NCBI GenBank assembly: GCA_963575745.1
Contig: CAUYUJ010018544.1
Location: forward strand, 87,501-151,500
From: Prorocentrum cordatum
Lineage: Eukaryota > Sar > Dinophyceae > Prorocentrales > Prorocentraceae
Direction: 5' to 3'
DNA length: 64,000 nucleotides
Positions within the stretch are counted from its first letter, which is position 1, and every line of letters starts with the position of its first letter. Under the pieces are notes generated by a model. The model did no database searches. It worked only from the letters and a program-made list of their open reading frames with translations, and was not told where the DNA came from. The position numbers were made by a program, and so were the translations under genes. Below, in pieces: positions 39,626-48,766 of the stretch.

Positions 39626-41160
39626 GGGAAATTCAGTTCAACCCGTTTTGTGTCGGCCGCAGTTCTGAACCCGATGGCCGTTTGCGGTCGGTCTCGGGCC
39701 CCAAGAAGCGAGCGGCGTCGGGCCGTTGGGCTTGAAGAGGATCGGGGACGGTCGAGGAAAAGAGTCGAGAAGGGTCGAGAAGGAGGGTGAGGAGGAAGGC
39801 TCGAGAAAGAGGGTCAGGGAGGAGGGAGCGTGCGCGGAGGAGAGAGGCGGAGGAGGATGATCGATGTTGAGCTCCGAGCAGGAGGAGGAGGACGAGGAAA
39901 AATGTCGAGGCGAGGGATTGTGGAACGGCTGGGTCAAACTGAGATCATGTTGCACCTCGTCCTTGCAATGTGTGAACGCACTGCACCTTCAATAGCGATG
40001 GCCCATGGTGGCACAACGTGGCAGACATATGATCCCATGTTTGCTGTATACGTACGCCTTCCGAAGAGTTGTACACCTCATGTGCTTCGGCGATTGTGAT
40101 GTTGTTTGGCACACCCGCTGATCTATTGGCACTGCCGTGCCAGAGTGCCCGAATCATTCAAGGGGAACGGACGGGGTGCGGACTCCATACAGACTCCAGA
40201 GGCGGACTCCGACAAGGCGATCTCGTTGCAAGGTGTGGTGCTCGCGATGTCTGACGTTTCCCTTCTTCAAGTTGTGGATTGGTGCATGCGTAAATTGTTG
40301 AATGCCAGTTTGGCAAGGACATCGTTACTGAGTTTAACGCAGCCTCTGATGACTCGCCTCTCGAACAAACTTGCCTGGTATGTTAGAGCCCTCGTCGGGG
40401 GATTGCATATGCTGAGCATGCATTGGCGACGCTGCCTCAGAGGCGGGGGAGCTTGCAAGTATGCTTCCCGGGTGTGCACCTAGTTTTCGACGCGGGCACC
40501 GCATCCAGCTCCACATCGCCAGCCCCCCAATAAGCTGGCATGTGTTGGACGTTCGTTCAATATTCCAGACCACTGCACCTGAAAGCGTGCGAAACGCACT
40601 AGGCTGTCGCACCACAGCATGTTTGGGTGCGACGGCAAAGGCTGCGTGTCGGAGCACGTGTTCCACAGAAAGCGCGCGGTGCAGTTGGAAGCGCGTTGCT
40701 ACGTGAAAGTTGTGTAGTTGCAGGTCGTGAGTATGAAGAGTCTGTTGAAGCCTCGCTCAGCCCTGCTGATTATTGAATCATGGCGGCTACTCGTGATCAA
40801 ATTCGACATGCCAGGCAGGAGATTTTGGAGGCCCGCTTGCAGTTGATGATCCTTGTTTTGATTGAAGTAGATATGGCTCGCACGCACCTCGAATCTGCAG
40901 ATTGGTGTTGAGCACGTTTCAGGGCCCAACTGTTTGGAGGACAGTGGAGCGCACATCGGACGAGATTGTCCAGCTAACCGCGTTCCTTGTCGAAGCCATG
41001 ACAGACAGTGTGCAAGCCAGCGCACGGGAGTAAGCGGTGGGCTGTATATTGATATATTGTGTTATCTTGCTATACGGGTACACTGGCGAGGGTTCAGGCA
41101 AGGATCGCCACGTCGGCCCAAAATCGAAACGAAACAACAAGTGTGAGAGACGGAGGAGTC
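39626..41160. other. Low-copy, lower-GC region without a recognised gene
   Basis: The least repetitive stretch of the window, apart from GAGGA words at 39790-39895. Frames of up to about 125 codons occur on both strands without domains. Exons of an interrupted gene could hide here, but nothing visible supports one. Confidence 0.45.
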
Positions 41161-42364
41161 TCAAGGATCCTTCCTCCCGCGACAGCTTGGCGGTGAGGAT
41201 GGAGCAGCGTTCGTCAGCAGCTTGCTCTGCCACGCCAGCGGGCGAATCGGGACGATCGAAATGGGTACGAAAAGAATGGGTACGAAGGCCGACAGCGGTT
41301 CCTGTCCATTTTGAACAGGACTCGTCGTCGGTGTCGCCGCGGCCTGTGCCCATCTGAGACAGAAGGCCCCTGTTGGTTTGGGACAAGCTTTGTTGCTGGG
41401 CACTGCACCCATTTCGTTCCGCACCGGCATCCCAAGCGAAAGGCCTGGCGGCGCCGCGCAGGTGGCCCTCGCCCGCGCGGCGGCCGAGGTGGCCGCGCGG
41501 GGGTCGAGCCCAGCCGCCGATGCGCAGTGCGGGGCCCCTTCCCTGTGAGCCCCAGAGGAAAGTCGTGCGGCCCTCCGCCTGCGGCGTCGCAGCCTTGACG
41601 CGCTCGGCAGTGTGCTTCTCGGGTCGAGCCTCCGTGCCGTCCTTTTTTGCCTTGGCTTCCGAAGGGGTGCCAGGGGCGCAGCCTTCTGCCCACGCGCCCT
41701 GCCGGATGCTCGGCTCGGTGGCTGTGGTGGTGCCCCGCGGCTCGGTGGCTTCTGCCCACGCGCCTTGCCGGATGCTCGGCTCGGTGGCTCGGCTCGGCGC
41801 GCCGTGCCAAGGTTTGGCACCTGTCGGCGGCGAGCCCGGGGGGAGGGGAAGTGAGGAGGAGAAGGCCTTCTCACAGGGCCCGGAAGTCCCCTGGCCTGCG
41901 CGAAGCTGCTGGAGCCTTCCCCAGAGAGGCACGAGATGCTTCCCAGAAGGCGCGGGGGCTTCTGCTTCTGAGAAGGCCTCCTCCTCGCTTCCCCCCACCC
42001 CCCCTCGCTCTTCGCCGACCCTGGCCTCTGTGCCGCCACCTGGCCCGCCGCGGGCTTGGAGACCGCGCCGGCGTCTGCGGGCGCCTCCCGCGGCAGAGCG
42101 GACCCCCCCGTCGGCGCCACGGGCGTGGCGCCCAGGGCCGGCCGCCCGGCAGGAGGCGGGCCTCGGTGCGAGATTCGGGCCCTCGCGCCGGGGCAGGGAG
42201 GGGGAGGAGGAGGACAAAAAGGGAAAAGAGAGACAGGAGAGACAGGAGAGACAGGAGAGACAGGAGGAGGAGGAGGAGGAGGAGGAGGAGGAGGAGGCGG
42301 GAGGAGGGGGGAGGAGGAGGAGGAGGAGGAGGAGGAGGAGGAGGAAGAGGGAGACTCCCCCCAA
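40919..42364 (-). CDS. Long minus-strand open frame, doubtful
   Basis: 481 codons without a stop. The upstream third is the GGA array and the middle third is a family B MITE (41823-42019). Only about 41160-41800 is ordinary sequence. All three minus frames are open over much of 41160-41810, which argues for composition, not coding. The non-repeat part has mixed residues but no family I recognise. It is listed because it is the longest frame crossing low-copy DNA. Confidence 0.12.
   Translation of the reverse strand: MGGVSLFLLLLLLLLLLLPPPPASSSSSSSSSSSCLSCLSCLSCLSFPFLSSSSPSLPRREGPNLAPRPASCRAAGPGRHARGADGGVRSAAGGARRRRRGLQARGGPGGGTEARVGEERGGVGGSEEEAFSEAEAPAPSGKHLVPLWGRLQQLRAGQGTSGPCEKAFSSSLPLPPGSPPTGAKPWHGAPSRATEPSIRQGAWAEATEPRGTTTATEPSIRQGAWAEGCAPGTPSEAKAKKDGTEARPEKHTAERVKAATPQAEGRTTFLWGSQGRGPALRIGGWARPPRGHLGRRAGEGHLRGAARPFAWDAGAERNGCSAQQQSLSQTNRGLLSQMGTGRGDTDDESCSKWTGTAVGLRTHSFRTHFDRPDSPAGVAEQAADERCSILTAKLSREEGSLRLLRLSHLLFRFDFGPTWRSLPEPSPVYPYSKITQYINIQPTAYSRALACTLSVMASTRNAVSWTISSDVRSTVLQTVGP
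41680..41795. repeat. Short direct repeat, ~67-bp period
   Basis: CTTCTGCCCACGCGCC, TGCCGGATGCTCGGCTCGGT and GGCT occur twice, from about 41684 and 41750. Confidence 0.85.
41823..42019. mobile_element. MITE family B, copy 5
   Basis: GTCGGCGGCGAGCCCGGGGG then GGGGAAGTGAGGAGGAGAAG and GCCTTCTC at the left. TTCTGAGAAGGCCTCCTCCT then CGCTTCCCCCC and TCTTCGCCGAC at the right. Confidence 0.8.
42185..42358. repeat. GAGACAGGAGA and GGA arrays
   Basis: Four units of GAGACAGGAGA-type sequence at about 42228-42268 lead into GGA repeats to 42350. Confidence 0.95.
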
Positions 42365-42894
42365 TTACTCATTATCCTTCTTGTGTGTCTATCCGAAGTC
42401 TATCCCTCCCTCATTCTTCCCTCCCTCCTCTCCTTCATCCTAGTCGCTCCTCCCTCCTGCTCCTCCTCCCTCTCTTCCTCCCTTCCGTATTCCTCCCTTA
42501 TTATCCATATTTTTCCGGTTATTTAATCGCTTCGCTCATTCCGCCGGCCCATATTGGTGCACGGCTGTCGATTGCCTCAGTGATCGGAGTAACTGCGGCT
42601 GATGGGTTTGGTTGTTGGTCATGGATGGTCGGCTTGTGGCGACCTTGCCGGGAGGAGCCACTTTTTGCATGCCTGAGCCGTCTTATCTGGAAGGTGGCGG
42701 TTCGTGAAATTTTATCGCAGGAAACAAGAAAACAGTTCGCAGTCTCCTTGTCCTCTGAACTTCCTCCTTCCGCTGCTATGTGTAATCGTGCGTGTGTGTT
42801 GGGGAGGGGGGGGGGCGGGGGGGTTGGGGTAGGGGGGTAGAGGCGCGAGCGTGGAAAGTGTGGGTGGCAGAGGAGGAGGAGGGGGGGGAGATGG
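42359..42894. other. Low-copy sequence, no gene
   Basis: Pyrimidine-rich at 42400-42500, then unique sequence to 42780, then G-rich. Nothing is recognised. Confidence 0.4.
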
Positions 42895-44065
42895 GGGCTC
42901 TTGGCGGTATTAATTGGTCTTCTTGGAGCCTCACGGGAGCTTATTGGGGCGTCTTGGGGCTGTTTTGGAGGGTCTTTCGGGGCGGAGGACTTCAAATTCA
43001 CGTTGGGGCTCCTCGTGGGAGGCTCTCTTGGAGTAGTCGTGGGAGTCTCTTGGGCCGTCTCGGTTTGGGGTATCTCCGGTGCTTCTTAGAGGCAGCTTTG
43101 AAGTCTCTTCAGGGTCTCTTGGGAGGCCCTCGGCGGTCTCTTCGCGGTATGTGTGGGTCCTCCTGGGGCTTCACGGCGCTTCACCGCAATCAGCGTTGTT
43201 GGGGTGTCTCGGGAGCCTCTTAGAGGCAGTTGTGAAGCCTCGTGACGGTCTCTTGGGGGGCTTTCGGCGGGCTCTTGGCGGTATTTGTTGGTCCTTTTGG
43301 GGCCTGGGGCCTGACGTTGTTGGTCCTCTTGGGGCCTCACGGGAGCTTATTGGGGCGTCTTGGGGGTGTCTTGGAGAGTCTCTTGGGGTCTCTTTCGGGG
43401 TCCTGGGCGCCTTCTGGGGCGGAGGGCTCGATTTCTCAGTTCTCGGTTCCCTTCTTGAGCCCTTCTTGGGCCCGTCTTGGGGCTTGTTGGTCCGCCTTGG
43501 GAGGCACTTGGGCCGTCTGGGGGGCGCTCTTGGGCCGCTCCGGGGCCGTCTTGGGAGCCTCGTGGGCCGTCTTGGAGCAGTCTTGAAGGCCTCTTGGGCC
43601 CTCTTGGAGCGTCCGGAAGCCAAAAGGCCAGAACGCAAAAAAACATAGAAAAAACAAATGAAAATCAACGATTTTGGCGACTTGGGGCCCTCTTCGGAGG
43701 CCTCTTGGAAGGCCCTTGGAGCGTCTTGGAGGCCTCTTGGGCTGTCTTGGGGCCATCTGGGGCGTCTTCGGGCGATCTTTGGCCGTCTCGGGCGTCTCTT
43801 GGACCGTCTAGAAAGCTTCTCGGGGCCCTCTTGGACCGATCTGGAGCCCTCTTGGGCTCCGAAACAGAACTCCGGCATCCCTGACCCGACCTTGCCGGGG
43901 ACTTGCCGGGGACTTGCCGGGACCTTGCCGGGGTATTTTTCGTCCGGGGACCCCCAGGGGCCGCCCCGCGCGCGCGAACTAGAAATACTGTTAACCAGGT
44001 ACCGGAGATCTTAGCACGCCCTGGCCCGTTGGGCCGGCGAATTTCTCCTTGGCTTCCCCCCTCCG
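42895..44065. repeat. Dispersed low-complexity repeat LR1, copy b
   Basis: Dense imperfect TCTTGGGGCGTCTT, GGGCCTCACGGGAG and GCCGTCTTGGAG words. The A-rich island at 43615-43675 has GCCAAAAGGCCAGAACGC and AACATAGAAAAAACAAATG. The terminal module at 43880-44060 contains GGGACCTTGCCGGGGTATTT, CCCCAGGGGCCGCCCCGCGC and ATCTTAGCACGCCC. The same order (words, island, module) is found at 54730-55662. Confidence 0.85.
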
Positions 44066-44078
44066 CTAGTCCAGAGAC

Positions 44079-44267
44079 GTGCCTCCGGCCGGAAAGGGGC
44101 AAGAGGCAAGAGAGAACTGGGGATGGCGCCGGCAGGACCCCAAGGTGTTGGCTGACCTGGAGAGGGTTGCAGAAGCGCTGGAGGTCATCGAAGGCACGCC
44201 CCCGGGGATTACCGTAGCGCTGCGCATGGCTGAAGCTTGCTTGTCCTCTCGCCTCTGCGATCGGTGA
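44079..44267 (+). CDS. Hypothetical ORF, 62 codons, doubtful
   Basis: A short frame right after the LR1 terminal module, predicted helical (LADLERVAEALEVIEG) and free of tandem repetition. It may be the tail of an unrecognised protein or chance. No promoter, splice site or homologue can be pointed to. Confidence 0.2.
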   Translation: MPPAGKGQEARENWGWRRQDPKVLADLERVAEALEVIEGTPPGITVALRMAEACLSSRLCDR

Positions 44268-44471
44268 CAGGTGGCGAGCGACGTGTTCGAGTGCTTGCTG
44301 CAGACGCTTGTGTGATGGTCACTCGCCTCGCATTCAGCTGGGGCGCTCGGCCGCTCCTCCCAACCATGCAGCCCGGTCACCGTAATTTCGAAACGCCCTG
44401 GGACCTTACCGTCCGTTTCAGCAGCTGGGCATGGCGGGGGGGGGGGGGGCCGTGCTGCTACCCTGGGAGAA
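44268..44471. other. Spacer, no gene
   Basis: Low-copy sequence ending in a long G run at 44436-44449. Confidence 0.4.
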
Positions 44472-44883
44472 GGTCGGCGACGCACCCAGGGGGGAAGGCA
44501 GAGGGGGAGGAGGCCGTCTCAGAAGAATCAGGGGGCCGCCAGCTTTCTTAGAAGTCTCGAAGCCTCCTCCGAAGAAGTCGCTAGGAGGTTCTCGGAAGGC
44601 CCGAAGCCTCCAGCTTCCTCTCGAAGCCTCCTCCGAAGAAGTCACGGGGAGCTTCTCGGGAGGCCCGAGGGCCCAGTTTTCTGAGAAGCTCTCGAAGCAT
44701 CCGACGAAGAAGTCACGGGAAGCTTCTCGGGAGGCCCGATGGCCCCCAGCTTCCTGAGAAGCTCCCGAAGCCTCCGAAGAAGTCACGGGGAGCTTCTCGG
44801 GAGGCCCGAGGGCTCCTGAGAAGCCCCGCCGCCGTCCGGGAAAGCCTGCCCCCTCTCGCTGCCCTCCCCATGCGCGCCGCCGA
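44472..44883. mobile_element. MITE family B-like element with internal tandem expansion
   Basis: Left GGTCGGCGACGCACCCAGGG then GGGAAGGCAGAGG. Right CCTCTCGCTGCCCTCCCCAT then GCGCGCCGCCGAA. Inside, a unit of roughly 60 bp with GAAGAAGTCACGGGGAGCTT and CTCGGGAGGCCCGAGG is repeated about four times. This makes the element twice the usual length. Confidence 0.7.
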
Positions 44884-45266
44884 ATGGAGCACGTGCGGCT
44901 CGGCTGCCAGCTCAGGCAAAGCAGGAGGTCGTTCGCGCGGGGCCGATGACCGCCGGGCAGGGCGGCAGCCGACGCGGCAGTTCTGGCCGGAAGCTGGCCA
45001 CGGGCGCGGAGGTCGGCGGGGTGAGCCCCGGAGCGGCGGCGGCGCCTCGGGCGGGTGGTGATTGGGGGGTGGCGCGCTCCTCGAGTTGCCATGCGCGGTT
45101 CTCGGGGCAGCGGCCATCGCACTGGTTGCAGGCGTCGCGAGCGGAGTTGCCGCTCGAGCTCCTCGACTGCACGAGCTGGACGGGACCGATCGGGGGCGAC
45201 CTCCCGGCAGCGCCCGCCCGCCCGAGGCGCGCGCCCCAGCCTTGGGCGCGCTGCCGAGGCAGGATT
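44884..45266. other. GC-rich sequence, no gene recognised
   Basis: A plus frame from 45062 opens with a hydrophobic stretch (CAVLGAAAIALVAGVASGVA), but it runs into the family E element and has no other support. Confidence 0.35.
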
Positions 45267-45400
45267 CAGGGCTGGACCTAAACGGTGTGTTGGCGATTCC
45301 GTGGGCCGTTGTCGTTTCGGTCTCGTTCTGCGGTAAGGGCGGGTTCGAGAACAGAGCGAGGGAGAGCGAACACGAAAAACACCGCTCAGGGTCAGCCCTG
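45267..45400. mobile_element. hAT-like MITE family E, copy 3
   Basis: CAGGGCTGGACCTAAACGGT to ACCGCTCAGGGTCAGCCCTG, with TTCCGTGGGCCGTTGTCGTT inside as in the 32754 copy. No clear target duplication remains. Confidence 0.85.
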
Positions 45401-45406
45401 GGCACT

Positions 45407-45537
45407 CGGTACCGCTCGGACGTGCGCACCTTTTCTCGGCGGGGGGATCCCTGAGGAGCTTCCTGGATCACCCCGCGAAAAAAAGCCGCGCACGACGCCG
45501 GAAAGAGCACAGGCAGTGGACGTCCGAGCGACGGCCA
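45407..45537. mobile_element. MITE family C, copy 6
   Basis: CGGTACCGCTCGGACGTGCG to GGACGTCCGAGCGACGGCCA, only 6 bp after the family E element. The interior matches copies 3-5 with G/C-biased substitutions. Confidence 0.85.
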
Positions 45538-45636
45538 GGGCGGGGCCTCCCGCCCCGCGCGGGCCCGCGAGGGCCGCCGCGCCCTCGGCGCCCCGGAGCC
45601 GGGCGGCGCGCTCCCCCCAGGGCGCGCCCTGCTGAG
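45538..45636. other. Short GC-rich spacer
   Basis: No gene or repeat recognised. Confidence 0.4.
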
Positions 45637-45816
45637 GTCAGCCACGCGCAGAGGGGGGTGAGGGGAGGGGGGAGGGCTTCTTGGAAGCACCCCTGCTTCT
45701 TGGAAGGCGCGGGCCTCCTCTGTAGGTGTATGGCCGGCGCCTTCTGAGAAGCAGCCTCCTTCTAAGGAGCCCTCCCCCCCCCCCCCCCCCTCACCCCCCT
45801 TGTGCGCGCCGCCAAT
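45637..45816. mobile_element. MITE family J, copy 3 (best ends)
   Basis: GTCAGCCACGCGCAGAGGGG then GGTGAGGGGAGGGGGGAGGG, against CCCTCCCCCCCCCCCCCCCC then CTCACCCCCCTTGTGCGCGC and CGCC. The inner CTTCTTGGAAGCACCCCTGC and GCCGGCGCCTTCTGAGAAGC are family landmarks. Confidence 0.78.
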
Positions 45817-45828
45817 AAGGGAAGGGGG

Positions 45829-46237
45829 GGGCGGCCGCGCGGCCGCGGGGCACGGCGCGGGGGCGGCACTCGGGGCACAGCCCGGAGCCGCTCGGCGGCC
45901 AGCTCCTCCTCCTCCTCCTCCTCCTCCTCCTCTTCGTCCTCCTCCTCACTCGTCCCCCTATTTCTCCTCCTCCTCCTCCTCCTCCTCCTCCTCCTCTTCC
46001 TCCTCCTCCTCCTCCTCCCTCCTCCTCCTCCTCCTCCTCCTCCTCCTCCTCCTCCTCCTCCTCCTCCTCCTCCTCCTCCTCCTCCTCCTCCTCCTCCTCC
46101 TCCTCCTCCTCCTCCTCCTCCTCCTCGGGGGGGGGGGAGGGGACGGCGGCCCGAGCGCGAGCGGAGGCGGCGGCCGCGCGGCCTCGGGGCGCGGCCTGGG
46201 GGCGGCCGGGGCGCAGCCTGGAGCCGCTCGAAGGCCA
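45829..46237. repeat. CTC array bracketed by ~75-bp direct repeats
   Basis: GGCGGCCGCGCGGCC, CGGGGC, GGGGGCGGC and CCGCTCG...GGCCAGC occur in order at 45829-45903 and at 46165-46237, with about 88 percent identity by eye. Between them is mostly CTC (45903-46125), with the variant TCGTCCCCCTATTTC at 45950. Confidence 0.88.
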
Positions 46238-46250
46238 GCACATCCTGGTC

Positions 46251-46478
46251 AGAGCCCCGAATCATCAGGGGTAACTCGGGTCAGGGATAACTCGGGTTCG
46301 TTTTCCGGGAATCCAAACCCGAGTTACCCCGGACCCGAGTTACCCCGGATAACTCGGGCGTCCAAGAGCCCCGAATCATCAGGGGTAACTCGGGTCAGGG
46401 ATAACTCGGGTTCCTTTTCCGGGAATCCAAACCCGAGTTACCCCGGACCCGAGTTACCCCGGATAACTCGGGCGCCCA
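46251..46478. repeat. 114-bp tandem duplication of a self-complementary unit
   Basis: Two units (from 46251 and 46365) differ at only a few positions. Within each, GGTAACTCGGGTCAGGGATA then ACTCGGGTT is reversed by AACCCGAGTTACCCCGGACC then CGAGTTACC, a stem of about 29 bp. CCCGGATAACTCGGG adds a further palindrome. Confidence 0.95.
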
Positions 46479-46816
46479 ACCTGGTGCAAGCATGATGTCG
46501 GGCATGTCCCTGTACAGGAGAACTATTAAAGGTAGTCAAAAAAAGTCTGGGGGCAAGGTTTCAGCATTCTCGAGCGTTTCTGGAGGGTTGCCCGGACTGT
46601 CCACGGGAGTGTTGTTCCGGATTTCGAGGCGGGTTTCGTGCGGATTTTTTGTTGGCCGTGAGTGAAGTCTACAGAAAGGAAGTCCACGCGAAATTTACTT
46701 CGTTTGTCGCTCGCCGTTTCGGGGTCTTGCATTGACAGCAATCCACGCACAAGTCCGTTGCAGCACGTCTGCAAGGCCGGTGCAGTGACCAACAAAAATT
46801 GTACATAAAGGCTTGG
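46479..46816. other. Low-copy sequence, no gene
   Basis: Moderate GC. Nothing is recognised. Confidence 0.4.
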
Positions 46817-46940
46817 CGGTCCGCACCGATTTCTTGGATCGGCGCCGGGGACCCCCGCGGCGCCTACGGCGCCGCCCCTGGCGCGCTCCGCGCGCCAGGG
46901 AGGGGGGTTCAGCGCAGATCCAAGAAATCCGCGCAGACCG
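46817..46940. mobile_element. MITE family O, copy 3 (best preserved)
   Basis: CGGTCCGCACCGATTTCTTG then GATCGGCGC at the left, and GCGCAGATCCAAGAAATCCG then CGCAGACCG at the right. The centre CTGGCGCGCTCCGCGCGCCA is itself a palindrome. Confidence 0.85.
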
Positions 46941-47276
46941 TCAAAGGTTCATGATTGTGCCGCTTGTTTTCACTGGTCATGCGGCTGCCCTGGGGAGCAG
47001 GAGCAAGCCATGCTCCTGGTCCACTCACCCCTCGCACCTGCTCCCTTGCCTTCCGGTTTCGGATCCGATCCTGCCTCGCGCGAGCTGGTTTCTGATTCGA
47101 TGTGGTTCGGGTCTGCTGATTCTTACCGATTCGATTGCGCAGCCGACTTTTGGAGCAGGGGCAAGCCATGCAGCCATGCTCCAGCTCCGATTGGCGCCGC
47201 CGATGTCGGATCGCTTGCCCTGCGCGCCAGCCTGCACCCCGCTGTGGATGATGGGCTTGATCTCGGCACCACCCCA
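46941..47276. other. Low-copy sequence, no gene
   Basis: GCAAGCCATGCTCC and GCAAGCCATGCAGCCATGCT at 47006 and 47162 are a short direct repeat. Nothing else is recognised. Confidence 0.4.
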
Positions 47277-47463
47277 ACATACTTATACTATATGTGCGTC
47301 GCCCCCCCCAAGGGCGACGCGCACACAGAGAAATCTTATAGTATATGCGTCGTGGCGGACGCTTTCTGGCCACACCGCTCGGGAAACGATGTACTACAAG
47401 ATGGGTATACTATATGTTCGGGTCGGACGCGCGCCTCCAAGGAAACATATAGTATTAGTATGT
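47277..47463. repeat. TATACTATATG inverted/direct repeat cluster
   Basis: ACTTATACTATATGTGCGTC (47279), CTTATAGTATATGCGTCG (47335), GGTATACTATATGTTCGG (47405) and AACATATAGTATTAGTATG (47444). The first and last are inverted copies and may be the termini of one element of about 187 bp. Confidence 0.7.
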
Positions 47464-47540
47464 CTCTGTACGTCCCATGATCGGCTGCATCCGCTCCCGA
47501 GTCTCGACCTGGACTCTCAGGGGCAACGGCAGGGGGGCAT

Positions 47541-47703
47541 AGGCTCAGGGGGGGGGCGCATCGACCCCCAATCGCCCTCTGACCGCCGAGCCCGATGCTC
47601 AGCCCCACCCTGCCCAGGAGGGTGCGGATTCGCTATCGGGGGCCTATCGCCGATCAATCGGCAACTGATCGCCGACTCCAGGTCGATGTTGCCCCCCTGA
47701 GCT
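47541..47703. mobile_element. MITE family I, copy 2
   Basis: AGGCTCAGGGGGGGGGCGCA then TCGACCCCC at the left, and GGTCGATGTTGCCCCCCTGA then GCT at the right. The inner GGTGCGGATTCGCTATCGGG and GGCCTATCGCCGATC are shared with 15349-15515. Confidence 0.8.
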
Positions 47704-47725
47704 GGTCCCCTCCTAAATGTGCCTC

Positions 47726-48115
47726 TCAGACCAGGAGTTCGCCGCGCGGGAACAGGACTGCCGCTGAGATCTGGGCGTCACGATGTCTGTAACGCCAGGC
47801 GTCCTCGCTCGGGGCCGGGCCCCAGGGCCAGCACGCGCTGATCCAGCTCGAAGGATGCGGTCTTGGGCTCTGGCCGTGATGCTGCACTATGCTGCATGCC
47901 TGCGCGTGACCTCGGGCCCCAGGGAAGGGGCAGCAGGTGCACGTCGTGTCGGCTCCGCGGCGGCCCCAGCGCGGGCGTTCCAGGTTGAGCACCGTCAGTG
48001 GCTGGCCAGTGCAAAGATCTGGCGATCGGGAAGCCGCCGGTCGGTCCAGGTTGACGATGGGCCGAGTGTCCACCACGGCCATAGCCAGGCTGCATGAGAA
48101 GGGAGGATGGAGAGG
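47726..48115 (-). pseudogene. Possible tyrosine-recombinase fragment (weak)
   Basis: In minus frames this low-copy stretch reads LLPLPWGPRSR and, further on, PEPKTASFELDQRVLALGPG. The shape (hydrophobic strand, then K-T-x2-F-x2-D-x2-V or L-LD-like spacing) recalls the region after the first catalytic Arg in tyrosine-recombinase ORFs of dinoflagellate retroelements. No catalytic Arg, His-x2-Arg or Tyr box is visible, and the frame must shift to join the pieces. It may be chance. The left part continues into the CTC array. Confidence 0.15.
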
Positions 48116-48190
48116 TGCTCCTCCCTCTCCTCCTCCTCCTCCTCCTCCTCCTCCTCCTCCTCCTCCTCCTCCTCCTCCTCCTCCTCCTGC
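48116..48190. repeat. CTC trinucleotide array
   Basis: About 70 bp of CTC, ending next to a TA-flanked MITE. Confidence 0.95.
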
Positions 48191-48374
48191 TACAGTCGGG
48201 GCGCTGAAGAAGGAGGCCTTTTCGCTGGGGAGGGGCTCGGTGTTCCTTGATTGTTTCAAAGTTTGCCTCGGGTTTTCCTGAGGGTTTCCATAGGAAATCG
48301 AGGTTGAGCTTATGGGAAAAAGGGGCCTCGTTCCTGATTTAGGGTTCCTTGCTTAGGTCAACGCCTCGACCGTA
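48191..48374. mobile_element. Tc1/mariner-like MITE family G, copy 1
   Basis: TACAGTCGGGGCGCTGAAGA at the left. The right end is the reverse complement of TACGGTCGAGGCGTTGACC. The inner TTGGGGAGGGGCTC-like, CCTCGGGTTTTCC and AAAAAGGGGCCTCGTTCC words are shared with copies at 48765 and 55671. TA at both ends with a following CAGT is a Tc1/mariner character. Confidence 0.88.
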
Positions 48375-48587
48375 CTCCTCCCTCTCCTACCTGCAGTAGT
48401 GGTGGTAGAGAATCGGCCCCTCGGTGGAGCGATCCGCGCGGTGTCAGAGGCCAGCGCCGGGGCCGTGTCACGGCACGAGCCCGCCGCACGCCGTGTGCGG
48501 CCCAGAAGCGGCCTCCCCCACACCCCGGAGCTGCAGGGTTCGTGCGCCCTGTGGCGATCGGGGACACACGGCTGGGGCGAGAGTGTA
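48375..48587. other. Spacer, no gene
   Basis: GC-rich low-copy sequence. No recognised feature. Confidence 0.4.
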
Positions 48588-48766
48588 TACAGTCGGGGGT
48601 GGACAGAACCCCCAATAGTGACACGTCGATTAGTGAATTGTCCGTTTTCGGTTCTCGAGAGGGCGCCGTGGCTGTTATTTTCCAGGCTTGCGCCCGCCAG
48701 GTTTGGGCCTCAGGTCGTTTTCACTAAACCACGTTTTACTAAAGGGGGGTCTGTCCATCCCCGATA
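48588..48766. mobile_element. TA-flanked MITE family H
   Basis: TACAGTCGGGGGTGGACAGA at 48588 and TCTGTCCATCCCCGATA ending at 48766 are inverted, and the arms extend through ACCCCC/GGGGGG and CACTA/TAGT-type matches. The right TA (48765-48766) is also the left TA of the next element. Confidence 0.82.

Noticed and set aside
42895-44065. Protein gene in LR1 (minus frames rich in Pro, Arg and Lys)
   Set aside because: Frames on both strands are open, the repetitive words recur at two other loci without frame conservation, and the A-rich island breaks them differently.
48340-48360. Telomere-like TTTAGGG
   Set aside because: Single occurrence inside MITE family G (GATTTAGGGTTCC), no array.
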